DNA of 64,000 nt, from the NCBI GenBank assembly GCA_964017045.1, contig OZ024809.1, positions 5,603,012-5,667,011 of the forward strand, written 5' to 3'. The notes under the pieces are model-generated. The model searched no databases. It saw only the letters and a list, made by a program, of their open reading frames with translations, and was not told the DNA's origin. Below, piece after piece: positions 22,816-35,230 of this stretch (position 1 is the first letter of the stretch; each line of letters opens with the position of its first letter). A program made the translations under genes and the position numbers. Source of the stretch: Omphiscola glabra (Eukaryota; Mollusca; Gastropoda; Lymnaeidae).

Positions 22816-22916
22816 TTTGCCAATGTCCACTTCCGTTTGCCAATGTCCACTTCCGTTTGCCAATGTCCACTTCCGTTTTCCAATGTCCACTTCCGTTTGC
22901 CAAATGTCCACTTCCA
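22816..22916. repeat. 20-bp minisatellite, 5 copies
   Basis: Unit TTTGCCAATGTCCACTTCCG in five tandem copies; the last has one inserted A. The open frames on both strands here are repeat-derived. Confidence 0.93.
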
Positions 22917-23234
22917 TATTGGTCACTGCGACCTGGATACCCGTACGGCGGCCAAGCGGGCTGGGTTCACGACTCCTGGCCGCCACTAGGCGGGGCGGAT
23001 TAGACCCGCGGGCAGTAGTTTGAGGAGCCCTTGTCTTAAGCTTCTGCCTGCTTATTCTTTAGTTCCGATATGTTGTGTTTTATATTTCTAAAGCGAACCT
23101 TAATTGAATGTTGCTCATTTTGGTATATATATAAATGTACCGTGTACACCTAGTGATTAATGGTGTCACTAGATTTTAATTTTAGACACTCCAGCCCAAA
23201 CCAGGGTTTCGTGGAAGAATGATTTACTCTAGCC

Positions 23235-23430
23235 CGGTGGTTCTCAACCTTCCTAATGCCGCGACCCTTTAACGCAGTTCCTCAAGTTGGGGCGACCCCT
23301 AAGACCATCTGAAAACACATATACTCTACGGTTATGAAGTAGAAACAAAAATAATTTTATGGCTGGGGGTCGCCACAACATGAGGGACTGTATTAAAGGG
23401 TCGCGGCATTAATAAGATTGAGAACCGCTG
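23235..23430. mobile_element. SPIN-like hAT MITE, copy 1
   Basis: Ends GGTGGTTCTCAACCTTCC and GAGAACCGCTG. The interior has GCGACCCCTAAGACCATC, then TGAAAACACATATACTC, and a GGGGGTCGCC block. The flanks show only a partial match around CTAG. Terminal and internal blocks resemble non-autonomous hAT elements of the SPIN/Charlie group. Copy 2 (35231-35392) carries the same blocks with the interior reversed. Confidence 0.75.
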
Positions 23431-24907
23431 ACCTAGGGGGGGGGGGGTCGCTTTTTGGGGGGATTTTATATGACATTATATAAATGATGTGTAGTGTGTG
23501 TTATGAGGGTGCACTTTTTTGGGTGGATCGCCCCGTGAGCCATTTAGCCAGGATACGCCACTACACATCATTTTTGTGTGCAGCAGCAAGTGAATTTTGT
23601 GGTTCATTATTAGTGTGCTTCCCACTGTCGTCGTCACACACACACACACACACCCCACTCCCCCTGACATTGTGTTGTCTTATCAATGTCAATTTGAGAC
23701 AACCTTCCCGCAGTTCAGCACCGCCATGCTTCTTCCACCTGCTGTCCCACGCCGCTGCTACCCTCACCTTACTCCGCGTCCTGTAAAATTTTCCACCTCC
23801 AGACATACGCACATTATTTATGTGATAAACGACTCAGGAAATGTACCAATAGCCTGTTTCCCTAATCCTGCTGTCCCGTGGTGCAATGCGCCCTGTCCTG
23901 TTAAACAAATATTTTGCGTTAATCTCCTAACATAATATTATACTATCGTAATAGTAATGGGACTGTCCGGTTGTAGTTTTTAAAAACGTCCACGCACGCT
24001 AAACCCTTGTGGCTCTCGAGTTAGCATTGAACCATTTTGGCTGCATCGGTGTCCAGTTGTAATTTGTGACCTAAATGTTTGAAAATATCATTAAAAATCA
24101 CCATCTCACACACTTAGATAAAGAGGCCTTTATAATTTCAAGACATAGCGTGTGTGGCGAAAAAAAAATTAAGTGGGGGGTGGGGGGGACCAGATGCCCC
24201 TGTGTGCCAGGCCAGTTAATGGTATTTCATTTATGAAAATAATGGGTTTACCGTTTTAAAAAAGAGGACGGGTGTGGTGGCTGGCGTAAAAAAATAATCA
24301 CTCCCTCCCTCCCCCCCCCCCCCCCCCCCCCCCCCCGGTTCCAAACTCTCCAGCTATGCCACTGCAAGGCGTCAACAGAATTTGTAAAGCGATTATTGCG
24401 TCACATGGGTTCGTAATATGCTTAGTGTCATGGAGAAGACAATAAGTTGTTTATAGTCAAGATGAGTTTACTGTTTATAGGCCCCTACATACCCTATATT
24501 TCTATAGGACCCTAAAAGAGAAAGTCTGATTTTCCTCCGTTTCATCAACAGTAGTGTGTAGTAGGTCAGCCACACAAACTACACACTGTTCACAAGAAGA
24601 ATAGCTGTTTCCTCGATGACAACGATGCATCCCCCTTCCCCTAACCAACCCCCCCCCTTACATATAGACACACAAACATCCTTGTCTGACCTCCAAGTTA
24701 GAGTCAATGTCACATTTACAACTGTTAATGGCGACACGAATTGTCCAGGTCGGGAAGTGGTGGCATGGGGGTGGGGAGGAGAAAGCGCGGTGGGGGTCAT
24801 GGGTTCGTACCTTTCAAGGAGACTTAAGTCGTAAACATTAATTTTTTTTTGGTTTGGGCGGTCGGGGTGGGGGTCTCAATTGAATACCTTCTTATTTGTT
24901 GTTAACA

Positions 24908-25037
24908 GTTCCTCTCACTAGTCTCACTAGTCTCACTCAGTCTCACTAGTCTCACTGGTCTCACTAGTCTCACTGGTCTCACTAGTCTCACTGGTCTCTC
25001 ACTGGTCTCACTGGTCTCACTAGTCTCACTGGTCCCA
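24908..25037. repeat. 10-bp/20-bp satellite TCTCACTAGT / TCTCACTGGT
   Basis: About twelve 10-bp units alternating between CTCACTAGT and CTCACTGGT, with small slips. Confidence 0.9.
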
Positions 25038-25607
25038 GTCTGAAGTCTGTGCTAATATAGACGTTGAGACGTTCATACCTTGTCATATCATAAATTAGGC
25101 CAGCCCCAAAAGTCATACCCATCTCATCAAAACACAGACAAAGTAAGCGTTGACATTCTACATACATCCCAATGAAACTAACCTTTTCCTACTTCAATGA
25201 AAATAGTTTCTTACTTATGTAGAACACTTTTCTTTATATATATATTATATATATGGGGAAAAAAGGCAGCGGGGGGGGGGGGGCGAGGATACCCTGCTGC
25301 AATGGCACTCGGTTGTTTCTATATTATGTTCTTGAAAACTGGCACACCTCCATTTAAGTTTAGAAATATAGAATATTTGGTTTAATTTCTTACATTTGTA
25401 TTTATTTATCGATATCTTTTATTTTTTTAAGTTGAAATCTCACATCTGCATTTATAAGTATCGCTAAAATTATTTATGTATTTATTTTACATTTGGACAC
25501 CGGAACCATCAAGCCGATCTCGGCTTTGGTTAGAAAGACAACTGGACACCGGATACCTGGAGTTCACAGTTTGTCTGTAACATCTCATATATATATATAT
25601 ATATATA

Positions 25608-25833
25608 CAGTGGCGTGGCGAGCTTAACTCACGCCCGGGCACAATACCTTTTTAGCGCCCCCCAATACCTTTTTAGCGCCCACAATACCTTTTTATCGCC
25701 CCCAATACCCTTTTAGCGCCACCCCCCTTATTCGAAAACCATACAAAATTATAGTAAAATATACCATTTGGCGCCCATTTGTGAGTAGCGCCCGGGGCAT
25801 GATGCCCCCCTTGCCCCCCTCACTACGCCACTG
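25608..25833. mobile_element. MITE with CAGTGGCGT...ACGCCACTG ends
   Basis: 226 bp inserted in a (TA)n run. Inverted ends are CAGTGGCGTGGCGAG and CTCACTACGCCACTG. The interior holds four copies of a 20-22-bp unit containing ACCTTTTTAGCGCCC. A TA duplication is likely but cannot be proven inside the (TA)n run. A second left end occurs at 32661. Superfamily not assigned. Confidence 0.75.
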
Positions 25834-26344
25834 TATATATATATATATATATATATATTACGCTTCTGGTAGACTGCTTCCATTTCCGGCTGCTTCCTAA
25901 CACGCTGACTGTTTCCTATCCAGCGTATTTGGTGTTGAGGTTATATTACAAATAATTCTATATATTTGAAAGAAAGTATGGTCCAATAGTTCAATAGCAC
26001 GCAAAATTGAATTCCCGATAACTACGCTAAATGATATAAAGATCTTTTTTTTAAACGCAACTGCTTTCGGTGCGTAATATTTTATTTTATTTTGGGAAAA
26101 TGAAATCGTCTCAATTTAAGGATGGTGTAATACATAATCGGTTTAAAGGTGGTTGGGACATCAGAACATTTAATATAGTTCATGGGCGTGAAATAAAAAG
26201 TCTTCGGTGACGTATCATGGAGGGAAAGGGGTGTAGCATAAATTGGGATTCTTAAATGTGCGTTACCTGAGTTCATGTTTTGTCAAGTAACTTTAGTAGA
26301 TGGGATGTACACACATTGCCGTCGCCAATGTTTGGCGGGCTATA

Positions 26345-26640
26345 ACTAGTATACAATAATATGCGTTTTCCACTAAAGGTGCCACCTATAAATGACGTCA
26401 TGCAAATTTGACTATTTCCCCCCCTCACCCCACCTTTTTTTTTGTAACAAATTGTCACAAAAAGTTAGACCACCCTCAAATAAAATGTCATAAACCTCTG
26501 CACCACCACCCCCCCCCCAACCCAATAACAAATCCCTCTGTCCATTACTGTCCTTCACAAACCCTTAAAAAAATTCACCTCCCATTTCCTTTTTATTAAT
26601 TAATGCCCGTGGGGGGGGGGGGGGGGGTTACAGCAATTTG
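26345..26640. mobile_element. Fragment related to the GTCCAT...GACGTCA transposon family
   Basis: CTATAAATGACGTCATGC, then poly-C/T, GTCACAAAAAGTTAGACC and ATGTCATAAACCTCTGC. The last blocks match about 10190-10240 in gene B intron 1. Ends are not defined; poly-C and poly-G tracts flank it. Confidence 0.4.
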
Positions 26641-27504
26641 GAAATTTAGAACGGATGCAGCGATGAAAAAAAAAATTTAAGAATCCCTGCCCTAGACGTT
26701 TAGGCCTACAATTATCACCCCCCTCACCACCCGTCCCCGTCACCCATTTTTAAAATACATCTCACTTCAGGTAGTATCCCTAATCTATGACTCCCTATCT
26801 CCACATGTGGACATGAATTCACACGACTGTCATTGTCACTACTCTTCGATTCTCCACCTCCGTGGTGGCCTGTAACTTGATCAGATGCCATGTCTCGGAC
26901 CTCGCATACATGTACTGATTCTCTCAGTGATCGTAGTTTACAAATAAGATCATGATCATTGTTGTATAAAAGGTCTGTCATTTAAGGCTGTTATGGACAT
27001 TTTTTTTCCAACAGTGTTCCGCTTTTAATGTGACGTCACATTGATTAAACCCACCATTCGTCACTGCCCCATCCCTGACAATGACAAAAAAACACACAAA
27101 AAAAGAATGGAAAATGTAATCCCCCCCCCCCCCCCAGTGTTTCTTTCAGGCATTTCTCCGGGGAGGGGGGGTTGACTGCCCTTCCCCGGAAGTCATTGGT
27201 GGATAACCCCTAACACATGTAAATGAAAGCTATTTTAAGACACGTTGAAACAAGCCAATCAAAGGCATGTTAACATTTAGTGTTAAGCTCACAATCAACA
27301 AGCGCTATGTGTAGAGGTGAAGGACATTAACTCCAAAACATTTGTATAGGCAAAACCAGTGATGTCATTTTAACAAAGACCAATCAAATTTGCAATGGTG
27401 GCAGCCATTTAAAGGAAAAAAAAAATGATTTTGTCCCCAATACCAGCGTTTCTAAATTATGGGAAACTTCCCAAATCATTGGAAATTTTTCCTTCAAATT
27501 TTCG

Positions 27505-27672
27505 GATAAGCTAGTTTGATAAGCTAGTTAAGCCAAGCCATTTTAGGTTCCTTTGATAAGCTAGTTAAGCCAAGACATTTTATGTTCCTTTGATAAGCTA
27601 GTTAAGCCAAGACATTTTATGTTCCTTTGATAAGCTAGTTAAGCCAAGACATGTTAGGTGCCTTTGATAAGC
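27505..27672. repeat. 37-bp minisatellite, about 4 copies
   Basis: Unit containing GATAAGCTAGTTAAGCCAAG followed by ACATTTTATGTTCCTTT, with few substitutions. Confidence 0.9.
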
Positions 27673-28225
27673 TTGGTTAGAACAAAGCAATTTAAAAAAA
27701 ATAAAAACAATCGGAAACTGCATTAAACGTCTGCTGAATCTTTGTGTGTGAATGGTATTGATCAGGAAGCAGTGTTTAAGTAAGGAGTGAGCCAAGTTCT
27801 TGGGTGTGTAAATAGGTTGGGGGGGGGGGGATGCGGCCGAATTGTCAGTAGATTGATCGTGGGTTGAGTAGTGTTTTAGTGGCCTTTTAAGTTATGCATG
27901 TGAGATTTGTATGTGATAAGGGATGAATAGGTGTGTATGTGGTGGGAGGTGTCTGTGTGAGGATGAGATGTGGGATTATGAGTGTGGTTATAGTGTGTGT
28001 TGGAAAGTGTGGGTGAGTATGGTGGTATGTTCATAAGGGAGAGGGGCAATATTTTAAGGGAAGGGGGAGATTTCTGTGTTGTAGGGAGGATGTGTGTGGG
28101 GGAAATGTGTGGTATTTTTTGCTGGAGGGTGCAGGATGTGTGTGTGGGGGCTGTGGTGGGAGTTGCTATGTTATGACCTTAAGATGTAGAAGGAAATATG
28201 AATGGTGGAGAGAGTGATTCGTTGA

Positions 28226-28411
28226 AATATGAGAGTTAGAGAGAGAGAGAGAGCGAGAGAGAGTGAGAGAGAGAGTGAGAGAGAGAGTGATAGAGAGAGT
28301 GAGCGAGAGAGATTGAGAGAGAGAGAGAGAGCGAGAGAGAGTGAGAGAGAGAGAGCGAGAGAGAGTGAGAGAGAGTGAGAGAGTGAGAGAGAGAGTGAGA
28401 GAGAGAGAGAG
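28226..28411. repeat. Imperfect (GA)n microsatellite
   Basis: About 185 bp of GAGAGA interrupted by GAGC and GAGT. The Ser/Leu-rich open frames on the minus strand are products of this repeat. Confidence 0.97.
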
Positions 28412-28620
28412 AGCAGTGCACTGTCAATCAAGCAACAACGGGCTCGAAAGAATCGTCAAAATGGACCAACCGGTTCGCCCGAACCGGACCGAGTATGTAT
28501 CAACACTGTTGAGTGAGAGTATACTATCAATTGAGAGTAAGATGTTTGATGTGGTGATGTAGTGAGGGACTTTGAATTAATGTTCAATGATAAGAACACC
28601 CAACAGAAGACAATCAAGCT

Positions 28621-28872
28621 AACCAGCATGAGACAATATCCAAAAAGCACCCAACTAACCAGCATAAGACAATATCCAACAAGCATCAAATTAACCAGCA
28701 TAAGACACTATCCAACAAGCATCAAACTAACCACCATGAGACAACATCCAACAAGCATCAAAGTAACCACAATGAGACAACATCCAACAAGCATCAAACA
28801 AATCAGCATGAAGCAACATCCAACAGGCATCAAAGTAACCACAATGAGACAACATCCAACAAGCATCACAAA
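28621..28872. repeat. 36-bp minisatellite, 7 copies
   Basis: Seven 36-bp units containing ACATCCAACAAGCATCAA. The period is a multiple of three, so frames stay open on both strands (12-residue repeats on the plus strand, 28562-28876). No start context, splice sites or homology support a gene. Confidence 0.93.
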
Positions 28873-29009
28873 ATAAGTCAACATAAGACAACGAAATAAC
28901 AACCGAGGCAACATAGTGTGCATTATTTTAATTTTATGTTTTTCACAAACACATAAAAAATTATCTCATAAAAATTAGACCAGGTATTCTTTAAGCAGAT
29001 TTTAGAACA

Positions 29010-29070
29010 AACAAGTCATAGGAAAAACAAGTCATAGGAAACAGAAGTCATAGGAAAAAAAGTCACAGCT
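29010..29070. repeat. 18-bp repeat, about 4 copies
   Basis: AAGTCATAGGAAAAAC-type units in tandem. A similar GTAGGAAAAAAAGTCAC stretch recurs near 30866. Confidence 0.75.
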
Positions 29071-29079
29071 GCTGATTTT

Positions 29080-30960
29080 TGGCTCTTTTGACTAATGAGG
29101 TTGCCGACCACTGGTCTATACGTTTTCTGTGGATTAAACTCCAGTCCACCAGCTTGGGATTGACCCAGTTAAACCACTCAACCACCCAGCACCATGCCGT
29201 TACCATTGAACCTCTAAACAACCATTTGACTTGAAGTTTGTCATCCACCCCCCCACCCCCACTCAAACACAAACACACACCAAACTTCGGACATGTGGAC
29301 ACCTTAACAACCTTGCCCCTGATGAAAAATGTACCACCTTCCAATCGATGCCCATGTGGACACCATGCGCACGGGGCAACGTTTAATTTCTGCGCCCCTT
29401 CCCCAAAAATGGTGCCCCTTTTCGCACAGACCTGGACAAACTCATTATCATTAAAATAACAGTTTCATTGCTCAGTGTGGAATGGTGCACCCTTAACATG
29501 GCCTCAAATGTCGTATATTACCAAGGTGGGTTAACTTCAAGTACATTTTCTTGCCCCCCTTTTCCCAACCCCTCCCCAGCACCCTGGGGTAGGGGTGCTA
29601 TAGTGCTCTCTCAAGTTATTCAGCTCGACCTACGTCATCACAGAGCATGTTGTTTTTTGCCGAATGGGAGAACTCTAAAAGAAATCAGGCGAATTCTACT
29701 ACTACTGTACATCAAACCTGACCCCATTTCCATTGTGTGGGGTAACGAATGACGTCAATCGATCGTATATCAAGTCAGTAAGCGAGGAGAGAAAATATAA
29801 ATCAATTCGAATATTTAATACAACATTTACTTTTTAAAAACAGATTTGCTAAATCGTGTCTTATTTTTTAAATCTATATTTTTCGATGTATATTTACAAA
29901 ATAAAAAGAAGAGTGACTAGTAGTTTCGACTCCGAGGAACAATGCGCGTGTTTGCGAGACTTTGAACCACGATAACGTTGAAAGATTCAACAACTAGAGT
30001 TCCTTGTGACCCTGGGTCCTGAATGTGCTGCGCGTGACCATCCAAGCGGCACAGGCAGCAGAGCATGAGTGATCACTCGTGTCATTTGACATACTTTTTT
30101 CTTGTTGGGGATTTGGGGGGGGGGGGGAAGTAGAGGTTCTGCAAATGTGAAGTTTTGACGACACGAAATCGACGCTTGATATCTGTGTTCAATTCTCTAG
30201 GTGATCGTGATACTCAGAGAGCTTATCTGCCATGAACCAACAAACATCACAGCAAACCTCACGGCACACATGAAAACATAACTCACAATACATCTCACAG
30301 CACAGCACACATCACAACATAACTCACAATACACCTCTCAACTTCCACACCTGACAACAAACATCACTCCCCACAACACACCTCACAAACCAAATGCTAA
30401 AAATAAAGATTTATAAAATAAAAATGTTAAAATTAATATATTTAAAAAATTTAAATATGTTGCGTACTGAGTAATACGTTCTGATTAAAAAACGGAAAAC
30501 AACGTAATTCTTAAACACAAGAAAACATAAACATTTTTTCTTTGGTCGTACGTACTAAAACTTTTTTAGGGTCAAATTTCTTTTGTTTTGTTTTTTTTCT
30601 TAACAAGCACAGTCGTTATTTGAGAACGTTAATATTATTTGAGAATCTCTGCTTCCGGTCTCGCACAAAATGGTAACGTAAAGAGACGTCATAGAATTTT
30701 TTTTTTAAATGTTTAAATAACTAAATTCTAAATTGCAGGATAAACTTACATTGGGGCATTAAATAGAAGATGCTACGTCATTAAACTCTGAATTGCCTGT
30801 AAACATACACACTGTGTAAAAGGTCCTACGTCACTGGTGAAAAAGAAGAACAAAATGGGGTGAGATTGTAGGAAAAAAAGTCACAGAAAAAAATTCACAA
30901 AAAATATTTCATTGAAGCTCCCAAGTTTCAGTTTTTATGAAACTATTTGTAAGTCCATAT
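29080..30960. other. Intergenic stretch, no gene seen
   Basis: Contains a degenerate CA-rich repeat at about 30230-30390 (CATCACA / CTCACAATACA units) and a G tract near 30116. I found no splice-bounded or homologous coding sequence. Confidence 0.45.
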
Positions 30961-30969
30961 ATTTATGTG

Positions 30970-31080
30970 GCTAATGTGCTGTTGTGGTCCCCTTATTGGG
31001 GGTCACTTCCCTTTGTTTATGATAGATTTAGGGTTCGGGTTAGGGTGAGCGACAGAGGGACCAGTAGCGTGCAATAACCA
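30970..31080 (+). repeat. TTAGGG-like dispersed repeat, copy 2
   Basis: GCTAATGTGCTGTTGTGGTC through TTTAGGGTTCGGGTTAGGGT to GACAGAGGGACCAGTA. Apart from a few substitutions it is the reverse complement of 54781-54892, and it shares its core with 6797-6830. Confidence 0.9.
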
Positions 31081-31534
31081 TATATGTTTATTGACTGAAA
31101 ACCAGTAAATAAAAAATAGTAGCTTATTCGGATCGTGTTTTGATTCTCGTTTGGGAATAAATATGTATTCGTTATTTATGTTAAATATATATAGTCCTAC
31201 ATTATAATTCACACATTTAATAATATGATTTATTATTACTCAGTTGCACACGAGTGTGTGTTTTATTTGCATTATGTAAACATCTTACAATCAAACAATT
31301 AATTCTGTGCTTTATTCAAGATTATTTACATTGTTCTGCGTGAAGACTATACACGAATATTACAGTTTGAATAACAAGAAATGGTAGTAAGCGATTGGCC
31401 AATTGATTCTCGCGTCTGATCTCACCGACACATCTCACATAGTAGAAGAAGATTGGAAGGCAAGAGATATTGCATTGTAGTACTAGTTGGCCGATAACTC
31501 TATTCAGATAAAGCATTAATGGCCTCAATGTGAT

Positions 31535-31802
31535 CAATGGTAATAAGGGGGGGGGGGGGTCAATGGTAATAAGGGGGAGGGGGTCAATGTGGTCAATGGT
31601 GATAAGGGGGATGGGGTCAGTGTGGTCAATGGTGATAAAAGGGAAAGGGTCAATGTGGTCAATGGTAATAATGGAAGGGGTCTATGTGGTCCAATGGTAA
31701 TAAGGGGAGGGGGTCAATGTGGTCAGTGGTAATAAGTGGAGGGGGTCAATGTGGTCAATGGTAATAAGGTGGAGGGGGGTCTATGTGGTCAATGGTAATA
31801 AG
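31535..31802. repeat. 33-36-bp minisatellite, about 8 copies
   Basis: Units of GTCAATGTGGTCAATGGT plus AATAAGGGGGAGGG, irregular in G-run length. Confidence 0.92.
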
Positions 31803-32099
31803 TCCAAACGTATAGTCCATTCAATTATCTTTCATAAGATACCACATTTTTGTCTTACAAACCCAACAATAATATTTTTAACAGTTTTTTAATCCCAACC
31901 TCTCACTTCAACCATATTCGCACCCGGGTGCGAATAGTCGCAGCAAATAAAAAATTCCACCAGAAAAAGGGTGATTTCAACAAGTCTTTAACTTCCGGTA
32001 AATAAAGGTTAGGCTGAGGAACCCCCACACCTCCTTTTTTTTTTAAATAAAAAAAATCTCCCCAGGACAATTGAACGAGATAAAGCCATTCGGCCACTC

Positions 32100-32180
32100 G
32101 GTCATTCTGCCTGGGGCGCCGCCACGCCTCGGCCACTCGTCATTCTGCCTGGGGCGCCGCCACGCCTCGGCCACTCGCCT
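32100..32180. repeat. Two-copy direct repeat of about 41 bp
   Basis: TCATTCTGCCTGGGGCGCCG followed by CCACGCCTCGGCCACTCG is present twice in succession. Confidence 0.85.
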
Positions 32181-32660
32181 TTAACTAGTTCCACGTCACG
32201 TTAAACTCTTCAAATGTTTCGTTTGCCAAAGTATACACCACAATCTCACGGAAGACCAGTACGTTGTTAACTATTTATTAAACAGCGATTTAACGGCAGA
32301 GACAATCCAGTGAAAGTCAGTGAGCCGTGTCTATTCAATGGGTCAAGTATGCGTAGTAAATGCCATTGAATTAACGCCTAAACGCCGTTATGGGCCGGGG
32401 GGGGGGGGGGGTTGGCGGCCTTGACACCGTCCCACAAATTATCAAGTCACTTGTGATCATATGTCTGGATGTAGTGTACTTATACATTCTTTGGTAGGTT
32501 TTGCAATGTTTGTGTTTAAAGAAACCGTCTCGTCAGACGTCTCAGCCTTACTGTGCCAAGGCCACTATAAAAGTTAACTCTATTTCTATAATCTATCCCA
32601 TTCAGCTTTGACTCTGAGAACGAAAGTTACAATCCGTAGTAAGAGGAATTGATATTTATA

Positions 32661-32995
32661 CAGTGGCGTAGCTAGAGTTAGTGTCACCCGGGTGAAAAAC
32701 TTTTTTCGCCGCCCTTCCAACGAAATGTCATCTCCAGTCTATAAAATAAAAAAGTGCCGCCTGGGGCATACCGCCCCTTCTCTTCCCCTTCTCTTCTCCG
32801 TCTCTTCCCCTTCTCTTCCCTTTCTCTTCCCCTTCTCTTCCCTTCTCTTCCTCTTCTCTTCCCCTTCTCTTCCCCTCCTCTTCCCCTTCTCTTCCCTTCT
32901 CTTCCCCTTCTCTCCCCTTCTCTTCCCGTCTCTTCCCTTCTCTTCCCCTTCTCTTCCCTTCTCTTCCCCTTCTCTTCCCCTTCAACATCACAGGA
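32661..32995. mobile_element. CAGTGGCGTAGC-type element expanded by a CCTTCTCTTC satellite
   Basis: The left end CAGTGGCGTAGCTAGAG resembles the MITE at 25608. The sequence then passes into about 200 bp of CCCCTTCTCTTCCC units (about 32775-32985). No right end is seen. The charged open frames on both strands are satellite-derived. Confidence 0.6.
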
Positions 32996-33124
32996 TTTAT
33001 GTTTTTATAAAGACAAGAATAAAGGATTTAAAAAGACCGTTCATTGTTTAAGACGAAACTTAATGGGATACCATCCCAATTCAATCACACATTCCAATCA
33101 ACCCACTTTCCAATTCAAATAACC

Positions 33125-33480
33125 TCCCCACTAAACCCACCTCCAAACTCAACCCACCTCGCAACTCAACCCACCTCCAAACTCAACCCACCTCGCAACT
33201 CAACCCACCTCGCAACTCAACCCACCTCCCAACTCAACCCACCTCCCAACTCAAACCACCTCCCCACTCAACCCACCTCCCCACTCAACCCAGCTCCCAA
33301 ATGGAGCCACATACCAACTCAACCAATCTCCTAGATCAACCCACCTCCCCACTCAACCCACCTCCCAAATGGAGCCACGTCCCAACTCAACCAATCTCCT
33401 AAATCAACCCACCTCCCCACTCAACCCACCTCCCAAAATGGAGCCACATCCCAACCCAACCCACCTCCTAGCTCAGCCCA
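33125..33480. repeat. 17-18-bp minisatellite CTCAACCCACCTCCCAA
   Basis: About 20 variable units with CAACCCACCTCCCAACT; higher-order duplications include AAATGGAGCCAC. Confidence 0.93.
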
Positions 33481-33596
33481 CCTCCAAAATCAAAAGAGAA
33501 GAGTGAGTTGGATTTTGAAAAGAAATAAATGGGTTGAGATATGGGAGGCTAAAGAGAAGACGCTTGGGGAATCAGCGAGTGTTGACGGTGAGGTGA

Positions 33597-33911
33597 ATAT
33601 GTTTTAATAAGGAACACGCAGGGCTGAGTATGGCAGATGAGATGGGAGGTTTTTTAGTGACGCAAATGCGCACCGAGCATTGCCCCATAGGCACATACTT
33701 CCGGCGGTTAGACAACCATAGGGATCCTACCTGCCGGCATTGCAGCCTGGGCCCGGAGACGCTGGCGCACCTGTTGACCGAATGTCCCTCACTAGATCTC
33801 CCGGGGCAAACCAGGACGGTTGGGGAACCCTACGTGAGGAAAATGTTTTATGGCTCAGCTCAGCAGATGGAGCTGGTAGCCAATTTAATAGCCGGGGTCA
33901 TAAGAGAGTAA
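33597..33911 (+). mobile_element. LINE 3' fragment with C-terminal zinc-binding motif
   Basis: The plus frame has MRTEHCPIGTYFRR, then CRHCSLGPETLAHLLTECPS. This is the C-x2-C-x8-H-x4-C signature at the C-terminus of Jockey/I/CR1-type ORF2 proteins (residues about 35-53 of the frame from 33630). It ends at a stop at 33911. Only the last 90-100 codons remain, so it is a dead 5'-truncated insertion of a family different from the RTE-like copies. Confidence 0.75.
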
Positions 33912-34569
33912 GACTTTCACCAGAATCTGTGTGTAAGTTAGTACTTCTTTCAGGCTACATGGGTCCGCCATTTTGATGGGTTAAACAATTATACGAGTAC
34001 ACACGATATTTTGTAGGATTAGTTTTTACAAGCTTTGATCTAGTTTTGCCTACTAACACCAGCAATGAATTGATTTACTTCCATTTACAAAGACGTCACT
34101 ATTTTTATGAAATACAACACTACTTGTTTATGTGGCGTAGATTAATTAAAAACAAAACAATTTGTGTAAATTAAACAATATATTATGTCCATTTTTAATG
34201 ATGATTTTACAAAATACAAATATTCTCTCCTTTCATTATTTCCACCATAATTATCTACTCCGAACCTAGTCCAGTCCAATATTGTTAAACTCTGACTTGA
34301 AGCAGGGGCAACGACATGCCGTTTAGTTAGCGAAAGGCTCGCGTATTTATTCCCGATCACGTCCGGCGACGTTTCGCCTTTGTCGTTCGTGACATAACCA
34401 GATGGCGCTAGAGGTCGTTCAGGCGACACAATTATGTGTTAAAAATTGGCTGAAAAGAAAAGGGGACGAGGGGTGAAATGCCGCCCCCTGTGGTGGGTGT
34501 GGGGGGGACCCTCACCATTCAATGTCTTCTGAAGGGGAATAGGTGGTATCACATTGTTATCGATATATC

Positions 34570-34835
34570 AAGCATGAATCACAGAGCGAATGTCAGGAGT
34601 CGGGATCAAGCATGAATCACAGACCGAATCTCAGGAGTCGGGATCAAGCATGAATCACAGACCGAATCTCAGGAGTCGGGATCAAGCATGAATCACAGAG
34701 CGAATCTCAGGAGTCGGGATCAATCATGAATCACAGACCGAATCTCAGGAGTCGGGATCAAGCATGAATCACAGAGCGAATCTCAGGAGTCGGGATCAAT
34801 CATGAATCACAGACCGAATCTCAGGAGTCGGGATC
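34570..34835. repeat. 38-bp minisatellite, 7 copies
   Basis: Seven units of AAGCATGAATCACAGAGCGA plus ATCTCAGGAGTCGGGATC, with AAG/AAT and GAG/GAC variants that alternate along the array. Confidence 0.95.
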
Positions 34836-35230
34836 ATGGGCGTCCGATCTGACTAACCCACCCCAAAAAAATCACCCCACCCGCTTTACATACTCACCCT
34901 TTTTTTCTTTTTAAATTAAGAAATGACTAACTAGTTGGCGTATCTTAAGCTTAGGCTATGTGCTTATTTAAGTGAGTGTATTGGGCGGTTGGGGGGGGGC
35001 CTGGGATTTTTTTGGGGGGGGGCCTGGGATTTGGGGGGGGGGGTAGTGCATTAACCTTTCCACCGGTTTTTGTTTGCGCTTGTGATTAACGACTGAGCAC
35101 GGAGTACGGACACAGAAGGCAGACGCGAACTTAGAACCAAATAGACACTGCCCACCTTTGTTATTTTTGGCGAATCTTAACATATAGCCAAACCCCGAAA
35201 GTAATTAGTCGTCGTTATAATAGCCTAGAG

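Noticed and set aside
23484..23935. Overlapping 83-112-codon frames on both strands
   Set aside because: They overlap a (CA)n microsatellite and low-complexity C-rich sequence; no family recognised.
28171..28562. Ser/Leu-rich and Arg/Glu-rich open frames on both strands
   Set aside because: They are translations of the (GA)n microsatellite; no splice sites, start context or homology.
32692..33334. Pro/Ser/Leu-rich (+) and Glu/Lys/Arg-rich (-) open frames
   Set aside because: They arise from the CCTTCTCTTC and CTCAACCCACCT satellites, which lack stops in several frames.
34142..34429. 95-codon minus-strand frame (MSPERPLAPSGY...)
   Set aside because: No recognised family, no splice context and strongly AT-rich 3' half; it may be a mobile-element scrap, but I cannot support a gene.
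34570..34835. Regular 38-bp repeats that could resemble a CRISPR array
   Set aside because: Units abut directly with no unique spacers, and the context is a eukaryotic intergenic region; it is a minisatellite.
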